From Streptomyces regalis (GTDB taxonomy: Bacteria; Actinomycetota; Actinomycetes; Streptomycetales; Streptomycetaceae): DNA of 64,000 bases. The stretch covers positions 17,255 to 81,254 of the forward strand of contig NZ_LLZG01000209.1 of NCBI RefSeq assembly GCF_001509475.1, in the 5' to 3' direction. Shown here in pieces: positions 1 through 11,800 of the stretch. The stretch's first letter is position 1; each line of letters begins with the position of its first letter. Both the position numbers and the translations under genes were made by a program. The notes below the pieces were generated by a model. The model searched no databases and was not told where the DNA came from. It worked only from the letters and a program-made list of their open reading frames with translations.

Positions 1-2439
<2,439 letters not shown>

Positions 2440-2463
2440 GTCACTACCCCGCTTCCACGCCGC

Positions 2464-2859
2464 TCACAGCGCCCGCAGGCCGTTGATCACGTCGCGCAGA
2501 ATACTCTCGTCCACCAGCTCGGCAGGCGGTACGGGCCGGTTCACATGGACGAATTCCGCGTCCACCAGATCCCCGATGAGAACCCGTACGACTCCGATGG
2601 GCAGGTCGAGCTCGGCGGAGAGTTCGGCCACGGACTGCGGGGCATCACGGCACAGTTCGACGATGTCCACGTGCTCCGGGGCCAGCATCGAGTCCGCTTC
2701 CGGGTCGTCCGCGTGCGGCTCCGCGACGACCACCGCGATCAGGTCGAGGCGGTGCTGGGCCGCACTGGTGGTGCGGCCGCGCGTCATGGCGTACGGACGG
2801 ACGACCGGCCCGGCCTCGTCGTCGAACCAGTGGCTTCTTCCCTGACCGTCAGCGCTCAT
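2464..2859 (-). CDS. cvnC: CvnC-like DUF742 protein
   Basis: 131-residue protein of the DUF742 family, the third member of the actinomycete conservon signalling modules. The C-terminal half looks like a winged-helix domain (SVAELSAELDLPIGVVRVLI) followed by the typical end VDESILRDVINGLRAL. The N-terminus has VVRPYAMTRGRT, a usual DUF742 opening. In characterised conservons this protein associates with the sensor CvnA, the roadblock protein CvnB and the GTPase CvnD. Here the gene lies 9 bp after cvnB, but the GTPase gene expected next is absent: an oxoprolinase gene follows after 24 bp. Family assignment is firm; the signal handled is unknown. Confidence 0.9.
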   Translation of the reverse strand: MSADGQGRSHWFDDEAGPVVRPYAMTRGRTTSAAQHRLDLIAVVVAEPHADDPEADSMLAPEHVDIVELCRDAPQSVAELSAELDLPIGVVRVLIGDLVDAEFVHVNRPVPPAELVDESILRDVINGLRAL

Positions 2860-2868
2860 GCCATCCCA

Positions 2869-3306
2869 CTACCCGCCTGCGGGCAGATCGGTGCGCGGAG
2901 CGGTACCCAGATGCACTCCGACCCGCTTGACGAGGAGCGTCATCTCGTACGCGACCAGGCCGACGTCCGAGTCGGCGTCCGAGAGCACGGCGAGGCAGCT
3001 GCCGTCGCCTGCAGCCGTCACGAACAGGAAGGCGTCATCGAGCTCGACGACGGTCTGCCGGACGTTGCCCGCCTCGAAGTGGCGGCCCACGCCCTTGGCG
3101 AGGCTGTGGAATCCGGACGCGACGGCGGCCAGATGCTCGCTGTCCTCGCGGGTCAGATCCTTGGACACCCCCGTCGGCAGGCCGTCGCCGGAGAGAACAA
3201 GGGCCTTACGGATGCTGGCGACGCGGTCCACCAGGTCGTCGAGGAGCCAGTTGAGCTCGCCGGACTGGTTGGTCGCGGTGTGGCCGGTCGCCTTCGGTGC
3301 GGTCAT
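2869..3306 (-). CDS. cvnB: CvnB-like roadblock/LC7 protein
   Basis: 145-residue roadblock/LC7-fold protein. The sequence NWLLDDLVDRVASIRKALVL followed by SGDGLPTG is the usual start of bacterial roadblock domains linked to Ras-like GTPases. In conservons it is thought to act as the GTPase-activating or scaffold partner of CvnD at the membrane sensor. Its ATG overlaps the stop of cvnA by 4 bp (ATGA, 3303-3306), so the two are translationally coupled. Because no cvnD lies downstream, its GTPase partner must be encoded elsewhere or be missing. Family membership is clear; function is inferred from the conservon model. Confidence 0.9.
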   Translation of the reverse strand: MTAPKATGHTATNQSGELNWLLDDLVDRVASIRKALVLSGDGLPTGVSKDLTREDSEHLAAVASGFHSLAKGVGRHFEAGNVRQTVVELDDAFLFVTAAGDGSCLAVLSDADSDVGLVAYEMTLLVKRVGVHLGTAPRTDLPAGG

Positions 3307-6143
3307 CGACCGTCCCCCTTAGTCGTTCCTTGTGCTGTGCCGCTGTGGGCGTCGTCGCCCGCGGCGTTCTCCTGGCGGCCGCGCTGCCAGCCGCGCTGGA
3401 GCGAGGCCATTCGGCTGCGTACCTCGTCCGCGTCCCGCTCGGCGAGTTCCGTGCTCTCCTCGGCGCGCCGAGCGGGGCCCTGCTTGAGCTGCGGAGCCAG
3501 GCTGGCCTGTCGTACGCGCCGGGGCAGCGGACCCGAGCCTGAACCGCTCTCCTGCTGTGCGGCGGCCGTGCTCGGAACGGGGCGGTCGGTGCCGCTCGAT
3601 GCGATCGCAGCACGCCGTGTGCGTTTCGGGAGGGCTGCGGGCTCCGACGGCTCACCGCGGTCGTGGCTGGTCGGCGTGTCGGCTCGGTCGCCGGTCCGGT
3701 CCGGGGCGCCGGTCAGCTCTCCGCGGGGTCCTGTGTCGCGACGGCGGGTCGGCAGCGGAGCGAGGCCGTTCGGCTCCGGGCTGCTCGGGCCTGTCGAAGG
3801 GTCCGTGTCCGCCTCCTCTCGCCGGGAACGCTGCTCGGTGACCGGGCGTCCGTGCGAACTGACCAGCTTGGGCGTCCGACGGCGGGGCAGCGGGACCGGG
3901 GCGCTCAATTCGTCGTCCCTGTCGGACCGGTCCGATCCGCCATGGATGCCGGTGACCGGGTGTTCGCCGAGCGAGCCCGACGCCTCGTCCTCCACATGGG
4001 TGAGGGCGCGGCGTGGGCGGAAGAGGCCGCCTCGTTCGCTGTCCTCGTCGTCGAGCGCGTCCGGGAAATCGCTGAGCGCGTCCAGGTCGACCGGGGGCTC
4101 CAACTCGACCGGGCCGTCCAGAAGCGAGGCAGGCAGGCCGGGCACGCGGGCGGGCACGTGGGCGAGGGCGGCGCGGCGCGCCTCCTCCAGCTCGGCCTCC
4201 TTCGAGGGCGTGGGCCGGTCGAGACGGAACCCGATGCCGTTGGTGTCCGGGACGTCGTCGGTGAGCAGCGCGTCGGGGATGAAGACGACGGCGGTGGTAC
4301 CGCCGTACGGCGACGGCTGCAGGGAGACCCGGACGTTCTGCCGCTGGGCGAGCCGGCTGACCACGAACAGGCCGAGCCGGTCGGTGTCGGACAGCTCGAA
4401 CTCGGGCGTCTCGGCGAGCCGGAGGTTGGCGTCCAGCAGAGCGTCGGCAGCCATGCCCAGGCCACGGTCGTGGATCTCGAGGGTGAAGCCGTTGGCGACC
4501 CGCTCGCCCAGCACCTGGACTGCGGTGTGCGGCGGGGAGAACACCGTGGCGTTCTCCAGGAGTTCGGCCACGAGGTGCGTGAGGTCCGCTACGGCCGGTC
4601 CGGTGACGGCGACGCGGGGCAGACGACGGACCTCGATGCGCTCGTAGTCCTCGACCTCGGCGACCGCGGCGCGTACGACGTCCATGAGCTGGACGGGCTT
4701 GCGCCACTGCCGGGAGGGGGCGGCGCCGGAGAGGATCACCAGGCCCTCGGCGTGCCGGCGCATACGGGTGGTCAGGTGGTCGAGGCGGAACAGGTCGGCG
4801 AGTTCGTCGGTGTCCTCGGTCCGGCGTTCCATGGTGTCGAGGAGCGTAAGCTGCTTGTGGAGAAGGACCTGGCTTCGGCGAGCGAGGTTGACGAAGACCT
4901 CGGCCACGCCGGCGCGCAGTTCGGCCTGCTTGACTGCGGCCTCGACGGCGGCGCGCTGCAGGGTGTTGAGGGCCTGGCCGACCTCGCCGATCTCGTTCTT
5001 GTCGTACTCCAGGCGCGGTACCTCGGTCTCGACGTCGACCTGTTCGCCGGAGGAGAGTCGCCGCATCACACTGGGCAGGCGTACGCCGGACGCCTCGTGC
5101 GCCTCCAGTCGCAGCTGCCGAAGATCGCGGATGAGGCCACGGCCGATGCGCACGGACAGGAAGAGAGAGAACAGCAGGGCGAGCAGCCCGAGGACGCCGG
5201 CGACGGCGGCCTTCAGGATGACGCCCATCGCCACCGGGCTGACGCGGTCCTGATAGCGGGCGCCCGCCTCGTCGTTGAGCTTGCTGAGCTCGTCGAGGAC
5301 ACTGCCGGCGGCGGTGTCCCAACTCTTGGCGTCGACCTTGCTGGGCCTACCTGCCTGGGACAGGATGACGGCCTGTTCGGCGACGCGCAGTGGAGCTGTG
5401 GAGGCGTTGTCCCAGAAGCGCCTGTAGCGTTCACGCTCGGACGAGGGCAAGTCCGCCAGGCTGATGTCGTACATGAGGGTGCGCTGGGCGACGAGGTCGG
5501 AGACCTGGCGTATCTCTTCGCGGGACAGCTTCCCGACCACCAGGGCGGAACTCAGCAACGCGTCCTCGCGGGAGAGCAGTTCGCGGGCGCGGGTCGCGTT
5601 GAGAAGAGCGCGGGCCTGCTTGTCCATCGCCACGCTGTCGATCCCGTCGAGGGAGCCAAGCAGGGCGTAGCAGGGGTCGACGAGCCGGTTGTAGAGGCCG
5701 AGGGCCTGGGAGCGGGTCACCGTTCCGTCCTCGACGCTGCGGCGCAGGGAGTTGATGCCGTCGAAGGCGTCCAGGACGGCGGTGAGGCGCTCGGCGTCAC
5801 CCTCGTCCATCCCGTCACGGACGTCGGGGTCCTTGGCGTTGTTGCGGATCTCGGCGACTGCGGCGTCGGTGGCGCTCCGGGTTTCCCGCAGCGCGGACAG
5901 CGCGTCCGAGGCCCGGCGGTCGGCGAGATAGACGAGGGCCTGGCGGCGTTCCTGCTGCAGGACGCGGACGGCGTCCTCGGTGGAGTAGCCGATCTTCTCG
6001 ACGAGGGACGACACCGTGAACAGCTGGGCCACACCTCGCCCCGTGAGTACCGTGGCGAAACCCCAGATCGCGGTCAGGGACACCAGCGGCACGAGAAGCA
6101 GCGCCACCATCTTCCGGCGGATCGACTTCCCGCGAAAGCGCAT
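3303..6143 (-). CDS. cvnA: Nitrate/nitrite-sensing-type sensor histidine kinase-like protein (CvnA)
   Basis: About 946 residues. Layout: a basic N-terminus and first membrane helix (KMVALLLVPLVSL), an extracytoplasmic NIT-type helical sensor region (about residues 45-295), a second helix (AAVAGVLGLLALLFSLFLSV), a HAMP-like linker, and a HATPase domain with N-box HLVAELLENATVFSPP, G1 IHDRGLGM and G2 DRLGLFVVSRLA. The last ~280 residues are Pro/Arg/Glu-rich and probably disordered. No clear phospho-acceptor H-box is visible, as usual for CvnA. I chose the ATG at 6143 (MRFRGKSIRR) over a GTG at 6182 because the added 13 residues look unconserved and lack a ribosome site. It is the first gene of the cvnABC set. 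Confidence 0.88.
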   Translation of the reverse strand: MRFRGKSIRRKMVALLLVPLVSLTAIWGFATVLTGRGVAQLFTVSSLVEKIGYSTEDAVRVLQQERRQALVYLADRRASDALSALRETRSATDAAVAEIRNNAKDPDVRDGMDEGDAERLTAVLDAFDGINSLRRSVEDGTVTRSQALGLYNRLVDPCYALLGSLDGIDSVAMDKQARALLNATRARELLSREDALLSSALVVGKLSREEIRQVSDLVAQRTLMYDISLADLPSSERERYRRFWDNASTAPLRVAEQAVILSQAGRPSKVDAKSWDTAAGSVLDELSKLNDEAGARYQDRVSPVAMGVILKAAVAGVLGLLALLFSLFLSVRIGRGLIRDLRQLRLEAHEASGVRLPSVMRRLSSGEQVDVETEVPRLEYDKNEIGEVGQALNTLQRAAVEAAVKQAELRAGVAEVFVNLARRSQVLLHKQLTLLDTMERRTEDTDELADLFRLDHLTTRMRRHAEGLVILSGAAPSRQWRKPVQLMDVVRAAVAEVEDYERIEVRRLPRVAVTGPAVADLTHLVAELLENATVFSPPHTAVQVLGERVANGFTLEIHDRGLGMAADALLDANLRLAETPEFELSDTDRLGLFVVSRLAQRQNVRVSLQPSPYGGTTAVVFIPDALLTDDVPDTNGIGFRLDRPTPSKEAELEEARRAALAHVPARVPGLPASLLDGPVELEPPVDLDALSDFPDALDDEDSERGGLFRPRRALTHVEDEASGSLGEHPVTGIHGGSDRSDRDDELSAPVPLPRRRTPKLVSSHGRPVTEQRSRREEADTDPSTGPSSPEPNGLAPLPTRRRDTGPRGELTGAPDRTGDRADTPTSHDRGEPSEPAALPKRTRRAAIASSGTDRPVPSTAAAQQESGSGSGPLPRRVRQASLAPQLKQGPARRAEESTELAERDADEVRSRMASLQRGWQRGRQENAAGDDAHSGTAQGTTKGDGR

Positions 6144-6561
6144 GGCCTCCCCCAGCTCAAACCCCCATTGGTCAGGGGGCACACATGTGCGTCAACAATT
6201 GGCGCGAGCCTACTACCGACGCACAAGTAACTCGAAGAGGCATCCGGAGCCTGAACTTCCGCACCCGCGACGAGACATGGGGAGTTGTCCGGCCATTGCG
6301 GGAGATTGCCTCCCGTGATCCCGCGACACCGCAGAGGACGGATCCGGCCGGTCTCCCAGGCCAGTTGGCCAGAAATTTATCTTCCTCGGGAATCTTCGGC
6401 ACGCGTCGATCGTCCTTCTCTATGGGAAATGGGGGCGGAATGAGCCACAGGAGCCGCATCCAGTCCCCGGGCGGCGTAAAACAGCGCAAGCCGGGCAGCC
6501 ACTGGGGAGCCGCGTCTTCGGACACGGGGCAAGCGGTCTGCCGGCGGTGGGGAGTGACACA
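6144..6561. promoter_or_regulatory. Divergent intergenic region, cvnA / membrane protein
   Basis: 418-bp gap between two divergently transcribed genes, so it should hold both promoters. It is less GC-rich than its flanks. One motif resembles an ECF-type promoter for the rightward gene: GGAAT, an 18-bp spacer, then GTC (about 6390-6415). This resembles, but does not fully match, the SigR consensus GGAAT-N18-GTT. No coding sequence is convincing here. Confidence 0.4.
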
Positions 6562-7212
6562 GTGATGGGCACGGCGGAGCGGCGCGAGGCGCCCGAGGAC
6601 AGGGCGGCTGCGCGCGTGACGGCGAGGCGCAGCCCCGAGGCGCTGGATCGCGACATTCCGGCGGACGGACGCCGGGCCATGGGCGGCCACGAGGTGCCGG
6701 TGGGCGCGAGTGCGGTGACGGCGGACGAGCGCAACGTTCCGGACGGCTCCGAAGGCATGGCGGCGACTGGCGAGAGCATGGCCGGGGCCGCCCGCGACTG
6801 GGCGGCCCAAGTGCGTTCGGCGTACCGGCCGTTGTGGGTCGAGGAGCCCGCCCGGCGGCGCCGGATCCCGGATCCGGTGCGGACGGCGTCGGTGCGCGCG
6901 GTGCTGATCATCGCGGTGACGCTGATACAGGCGATGGTGGCCTTCCTGTGCACCCTGGCGGGGTCGTGGCTGGCGTTTCCGATGCTGATCAGCAGTGTGG
7001 TCAGCACGGTGGTGGCCACCTGGGGCGCGCTCGACGTCTGGGTGACCCGCCAGGTGTGGAACCAGCGCAATGGCGTGGTCTCGACGCCGAGCAGCACGGC
7101 GCGCGCCCTGCGACGCGAGCGCCGCCGGGCGCGACGGCAGACGCGGGAGGCCGAGCGCGCTCAGGAGCGAATACGCCATCGGGGCGGGGCCGGCCAGCTG
7201 TCGCATTCCTGA
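6562..7212 (+). CDS. Hypothetical membrane protein with basic C-terminal tail
   Basis: About 216 residues, no function recognised. The first ~115 residues are hydrophilic. Two hydrophobic segments follow (about VRAVLIIAVTLIQAMVAFL and SWLAFPMLISSVVSTVVATW), and the protein ends in a strongly basic tail (RALRRERRRARRQTR), which suggests cytoplasmic positioning of the C-terminus by the positive-inside rule. Start choice: GTG at 6562 or ATG at 6565, with GGGGAG at 6549-6554 as ribosome site. It is divergent from cvnA and may belong functionally to that signalling locus, but this is only positional inference. Confidence 0.65.
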   Translation: MMGTAERREAPEDRAAARVTARRSPEALDRDIPADGRRAMGGHEVPVGASAVTADERNVPDGSEGMAATGESMAGAARDWAAQVRSAYRPLWVEEPARRRRIPDPVRTASVRAVLIIAVTLIQAMVAFLCTLAGSWLAFPMLISSVVSTVVATWGALDVWVTRQVWNQRNGVVSTPSSTARALRRERRRARRQTREAERAQERIRHRGGAGQLSHS

Positions 7213-7685
7213 GCGCGGTTGAACGACAAAGGACCGGGGGCTGACGGACGGGCCCCAGTGGCTCTGCCAAGCCAGCTTGAGCCGGGTGCAGGGTGCCCTG
7301 GCCTGGGCCCCGGGTCCGTTGAGCGGTCCCGCAGCGGTCGGCCCGGCACCAGGTCGACGGAGAGTTCGGCAGTCGTCCTGCCGTCCCGTTCGTGCAGGGC
7401 GAGGATCCCCTCGCCGACTGATGCGCCGTCGGCGAGTGCGCCTTCGGTGAGCGCGCCTTCGGCGACGTGGGCCGTGTCCCCGCCCTGGCCTCGGCCCGCG
7501 AGCTGGCCGCAACCCGACCGAGCAGGCCCCGCGCGCCGTCGGCGCCGGCATCGTCGGCTGTTGTTCGCCGTCGAGCTGAGCGCGCGGCTGGACCGACGTC
7601 ACGACCCTCGAAGAGGCCCCTTGCCCACCCCGGCAGCTCCGACTCGCACGCATCCGGTCTCGTGTTCCGGACGAGTCCGTCCAAG
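7213..7685. other. Gap with possible coding remnant, no intact gene
   Basis: About 470 bp without a credible intact gene. On the minus strand, roughly 7480 down to 7161, one frame has strongly GC-biased third positions and reads EGILALHERDGRTTAEL, which looks like the end of a lost gene, but no start codon precedes it. It borders the chain of broken genes to its right, so it is probably part of the same decayed region. Confidence 0.35.
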
Positions 7686-8036
7686 AGGCTCGGGTTGATC
7701 AATGTGTCCTTGTGTGAGTGGCGGGGCTACGCCTGGGCATGCCTGGCTGGTGAGCCAGCCTCCTTCGAGGACCAGCGTCGTGTACGCCACCTTCGAATGC
7801 CCCGGCGACGCGACCGCGATGGAGCACTACGGCACCGAGCGCCTCGCCGTCGGCAAAGGCATCACCCATGACGTGAAGGCCAACTGGAAGCTGATCGTCG
7901 AGAACTTCATGGAGTGCCAGCGCTGCGCCACCATCCGCCCCCACTGACAGACGTGACGTGCTTCCGAAGTTCACGGACGGCTACGCGGCCCAGTACTACG
8001 TCGGTCACGGCGCCGAGTTCGGCGAGGAGGTCCGGG
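7686..8036 (+). pseudogene. Remnant of Rieske-type oxygenase (GbcA-like glycine-betaine/choline-related)
   Basis: Three fragments in three different frames, in the order expected for the catalytic part of a Rieske ring-hydroxylating-type oxygenase. Fragment 1 (from about 7686) reads LCEWRGYAWACLAGEP. Fragment 2 (about 7783-7947) reads HYGTERLAVGK and then KANWKLIVENFMECQRCATI, the family's conserved motif where the second Cys/His pair (usually ECYHCATIHP) has decayed. Fragment 3 (from 7958) reads LPKFTDGYAAQYYVGHGAEF. A 5-bp tandem duplication (ACGTG twice, 7951-7960) explains the second frame change. The N-terminal Rieske 2Fe-2S domain is absent. The GbcA-like identity (glycine-betaine demethylation) is from recognised motifs; the gene cannot make a working enzyme. 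Confidence 0.8.
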
Positions 8037-8080
8037 GCGGATGTCTCCAAGTCCGTCGAGTTGTTCCACCGACTGAACGT

Positions 8081-8335
8081 GAGGACACGATCCACGGACT
8101 CGCCGCGCCGTGCGGACGAGCGACGAGGCCAGGGGCCGCACGCGTCGTGACCACGCTGCGGCTCGGCGCGGTCTGGATCAACGACTACCACCCCTATGTG
8201 CCGCAGGCCGAGTGGGGCGGCTTCAAGCAGTCCGGCTTCGGACGCGAACTCGGGTCCTCGGGGCTCACCGAATTCCGCGTGGCGAAGCACATCTGGCGCT
8301 GGACCAATCCCTCTCTGCAGGGGTGGTTCGCCTGA
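8081..8335 (+). pseudogene. Remnant of betaine-aldehyde-dehydrogenase-like enzyme (C-terminus)
   Basis: Only the last ~85 codons of an aldehyde dehydrogenase remain: EDTIHGLA, a frame-shifted stretch (RTSDEARGR in one frame, RVVTTLRLG in another), then GAVWINDYHPYVPQAEWGG and KQSGFGREL, ending at a TGA at 8333-8335. The motif VWINDYHP with GGFKQSGFGREL is typical of betaine aldehyde dehydrogenase-like members. The catalytic Cys and Glu regions and the whole N-terminus are gone. It is fused directly to the end of the Rieske oxygenase remnant, so a large deletion joined the two genes. Confidence 0.8.
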
Positions 8336-8414
8336 CACCCGGGTAGCAGCCGCTCACCACCCGTCTCATTTATCCCGGCACCCACCCGAGCCGTCCCCTC
8401 CCCTTTCCCCGGCC

Positions 8415-8822
8415 CACGAGGAGTCCGCTATGGGAGCCCGCGGGCGACGGCAAGTTCTCCCTGGGACGGTGGGGGCTGCTGGTCAACATCGTCGCCGTGG
8501 TGTGGGGGGCGCGGGCATGACGCTCAACCTGATCTGGCCGCGCGCCTCGGTCTACAACGCGACGGCTCCGTACCACTGGTACCTGCAATGGGGCGCGGTG
8601 CTCTTCGTCGCCGTCATCGCGGGCGGCGGTTTCGCCTACTACTGGTTCGTCCAGCGGCACCGGACGGGAGTCCTCGCCGAGCACAGCCCGGAGGGCTCGG
8701 CCACGACGACCGAAGAGGTCAACTCCCCCTGGTTTTCGACGAGTTCGAACTCCAACACCCGTCCGGAACCGGTACTCAGGGTCGCGGACAGTTCGGTCAT
8801 GGTGTCGGCGCGGGCCGTTTGA
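8415..8822 (+). pseudogene. Remnant of amino-acid/amine permease (C-terminus joined to its own start)
   Basis: A ribosome site (GAGGAG, 8411-8416) and ATG at 8430 are followed almost at once by permease C-terminal sequence in another frame: WEPAGDGKFSLGRWGLLVNI from 8431, then after a frame change in a run of six G (8504-8509) MTLNLIWPRASVYN and hydrophobic sequence (WGAVLFVAVIAGGGFAYYWF) and VQRHRTGVLAEH. This is the tail of an APC-type permease. Some 400 residues between the start and the C-terminal two helices are missing, so an internal deletion is the simplest reading. Its 3' end runs convergently into the SMC gene. Confidence 0.75.
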
Positions 8823-11800
8823 ACATGCGTGTCGCCGTGATCTCGCTGTGCACGGTTTCCCCCGCCTGGGGCTGCTGCGGCAGTCCCGGGCGGAGGTGTT
8901 CCTCCACGCTGATGTACTTCAGGCCCGCCCTGAGGTCGGCGTCGTTGCGCAGTCGGATGACCAGCGGGAACTCCGCCAGCGCTGTCGTGTCGAACAGCCC
9001 TGTGGTGTACAGGAGTTGGACGCCGAGCGCGTCCGACACGGCTCGCTGCAGCTCCAGCAGGTAGGTCGCGTTGGCGCGCCCGATGGGGTTGTCCAGGAAC
9101 AACGTGCCGGCGTGCCGGTGCTTGTCCCGGCCCCGGTCGTTCGACCGCAGTGCCGCCATCGTGCAGTACAAGGCGATGGCCGCCGTCAGCAGCTGACCAC
9201 CGGAGAACACATCGCCCATCTGCCCGACGGGCACCCGCTCGGCACGCAGCACGGCGTCCGGCTTGAGAATCTCGACGGCAACACCCTTGGGCTGAAGCGC
9301 CGCAGCGACGCCGCGCAGCAGCAGGGACATACCGTCCCGCCGCATGTCCGAGTTCTTCTTCACCGCCGCCCGTGTCGCCTCGTCGATCACCTCGCCCAGC
9401 CGTTCGGTGAGAGTGGCCTGATCAGGCTCCTCGAAGCGGATGCGGAGGAACTCCTGCCCGGACCACTCGCCGAGCCCCTCGGGCAGCCGCGAGAGCCGCT
9501 GGGCGGACCGCAGGGTCGCCAGCGCCGACTCGACCAGGCCCCGGAGCCGGTCCACGATCGAGTCCCTGTTCCGCTCCAGCTGGGCCAACTCGTCGGTGAG
9601 CACGCGGAGTCGGGGCGCGAAGGCGTCCGCCCACTTCTGCGCGTGCTCGGGCAGCGCGGAGGCGGGCAGCTCGCGGATCTGCTGGCGGGCGGGGGTGCGG
9701 ACCTGCTCGTAGCGCGTGGAGTTGGCGTGCCGTACGAGCACGTCACTCGCCTCGCGTACGGCGGCCTCGGCAGCGGAGAGGTCGGCGGCACAGCCACGCA
9801 GCGAACGGCGGGACTCCGCGGCGGACTGCCGGGCCTCGTCGAGGCTGCCGGGGTAGGGCTCGGGCTCCTCCTGCTCCTCCTCGGAGATGTGCTCGCGCAG
9901 CAGGTCGCGCAGCATCGCGGCGACCTCGTCGAAGCCGCCCGCCGCGTCCTCGGCGGCGCGGTGCGCTTGGAGGAGCTCCGCGTGCGCCTCGCGGGCCTGC
10001 GTCAACGCCTCGGTACGAGAGGCGAGTTCGGCAGTCGCCGTGCGCAGCAGTGCCTGCGCGTGCTCGGCGTCGCGCGGCTGCAGTTCCTCGGACAGCTCGG
10101 TGTGCGCCTCACCGTCCTCAGGTGCATGCCGCTCGGCCTCGCCGCGCAGCCGACCGAGCTGCTCGCTCGCGCTGGACATACGGGTCTCCAGGAGCTGGAC
10201 CAACTCCTCCGCGCGCGCGACGGCCGCCTGTCGGGAGGGCCCGTCGGAGCCGTCGGGTGACTGAAGGAGCTGTTCGGCCCGGGTGCGGACCTTGTTGCTC
10301 AGCCGGTCCAGCTCCGCGCGCGCCGCACTCTCGTCGCTCTCCGCGCGGGCCTGCTCGGCCCGCAGATCTGCGCCGACGCCGACCTTCTCGTACACCTGAG
10401 AGGCGGCCCGGTACGCCTCACGGAGCGCGGGCAGGGACGCCCTCGGGGCGTCCGTGTCGGTGTCCGGTACGTCGTCGGGGGCGCCCGCGATCTCCGAGCG
10501 CTCGGCGCGCAGGGCACGCGCGGTGCGGCGCGCGTCGTCGGCGGCGCGCTGGGCGGCACGACGGTCCTCGTCGGCGGCGCGGGCGCGCTCCAGGCAGGTC
10601 TGGGCGCGGGCCTCGGACTCGGTGGCCTCGTCGGCGAGTTCGCGCAGCTTGACCTGCCAGCCGGCCCGCTCGCGCAGCCGGAAGGCCAGCCCGGCCAGGG
10701 CGTCCGCGGCACGCCGGGCCTTCTGTGCGGCCTCCTGTCGCTCGTCGCGGACCTGGGCAGCCTCGGTGGCGGCTTCGTCGGCCTCGGCGCGTAGGGTCCG
10801 CGCCTCGGCCAGTTCGGCCTCGGACTCCTCGGCGAACGCGCGCGCGTCCCGGGCCGCCTGCGCCAGCTCGACCAGCCGCCCGGTCGGACAGCCGGTCCGC
10901 CACGAGGCGAGCCGCGCCGCCAGCTCCCGGTCCTTGCCGAGCCGCGCGGCGAGGGTGCGGATCTCCTCGTCCCGCTCGGTCGCCCGGGCGCGCAGCGCCT
11001 GCCGCTCCTCGTCAGCGGCGTGCTCATCGTGCATGGCGGGGTTCGGCGGTACGAGGAATACGTCAGGAGAGGGGCCGTGCTGGGAATCCGGCGCCGGGGT
11101 CGGGGCGAGCAGTGCGGCTGCCGTGCCGACCGCCACGGCGGACCGGGGCAGCAGTGCGGCGTCGCTCAGGACCTCGCGGGCACGCGCGTGCGTGTCGGGG
11201 TCGGTGATGATCACGCCGTCGACCAGTTCGGGCCGGGCGGCCAGCACGCGGGCGTGGTCGGTGGGGTCGACCGCCTGGGCGAGGTAGCGCCAGCCCGGCA
11301 GCGCCGGGATGCCCTGCTCGCCCAGGAACTCCACGGTGGCGAGCACGTCAGGGCCGGGCGGCAGCAGCCCGCCGTCACCGAGCGCGCCGAGGATCCGGGA
11401 GTCGTCGGCGGCTGCCGTACGCAGCTCGAAGAGCTGCCGCTCGGCAGCGGAGACGGTGCCGTCGAGCAGTTCGCGCAGCTCGTCGGCGAACCGGTCCAGC
11501 TCCTCCGGGGTGAGGGCGCCCTCGGCCGGGCTGCTCGAAGCGACGTCCTCCTGGCCTGCGCGCGCGGTCGTGCTCACCGCGCTGTCGTCACCCGTGCGAG
11601 GGCCGGGCACCGACCCTCGCTTCGTGCCGGACTCGCCGCTCAGGCCGAGCAGTTCGGCGAGCCGCTCCTCCGCCGCCAGCCCCTCGGCGAGCCGGCGCTC
11701 GGCGTCGTAGGAGCGCTCCGCGGCGGTCGCCGCGTCAGAAGCGCGGGCCGCCGTCAGCTCCGCACGGGACTCGGTCGAGGCCGCCTCGCGCGCGTGCTCC

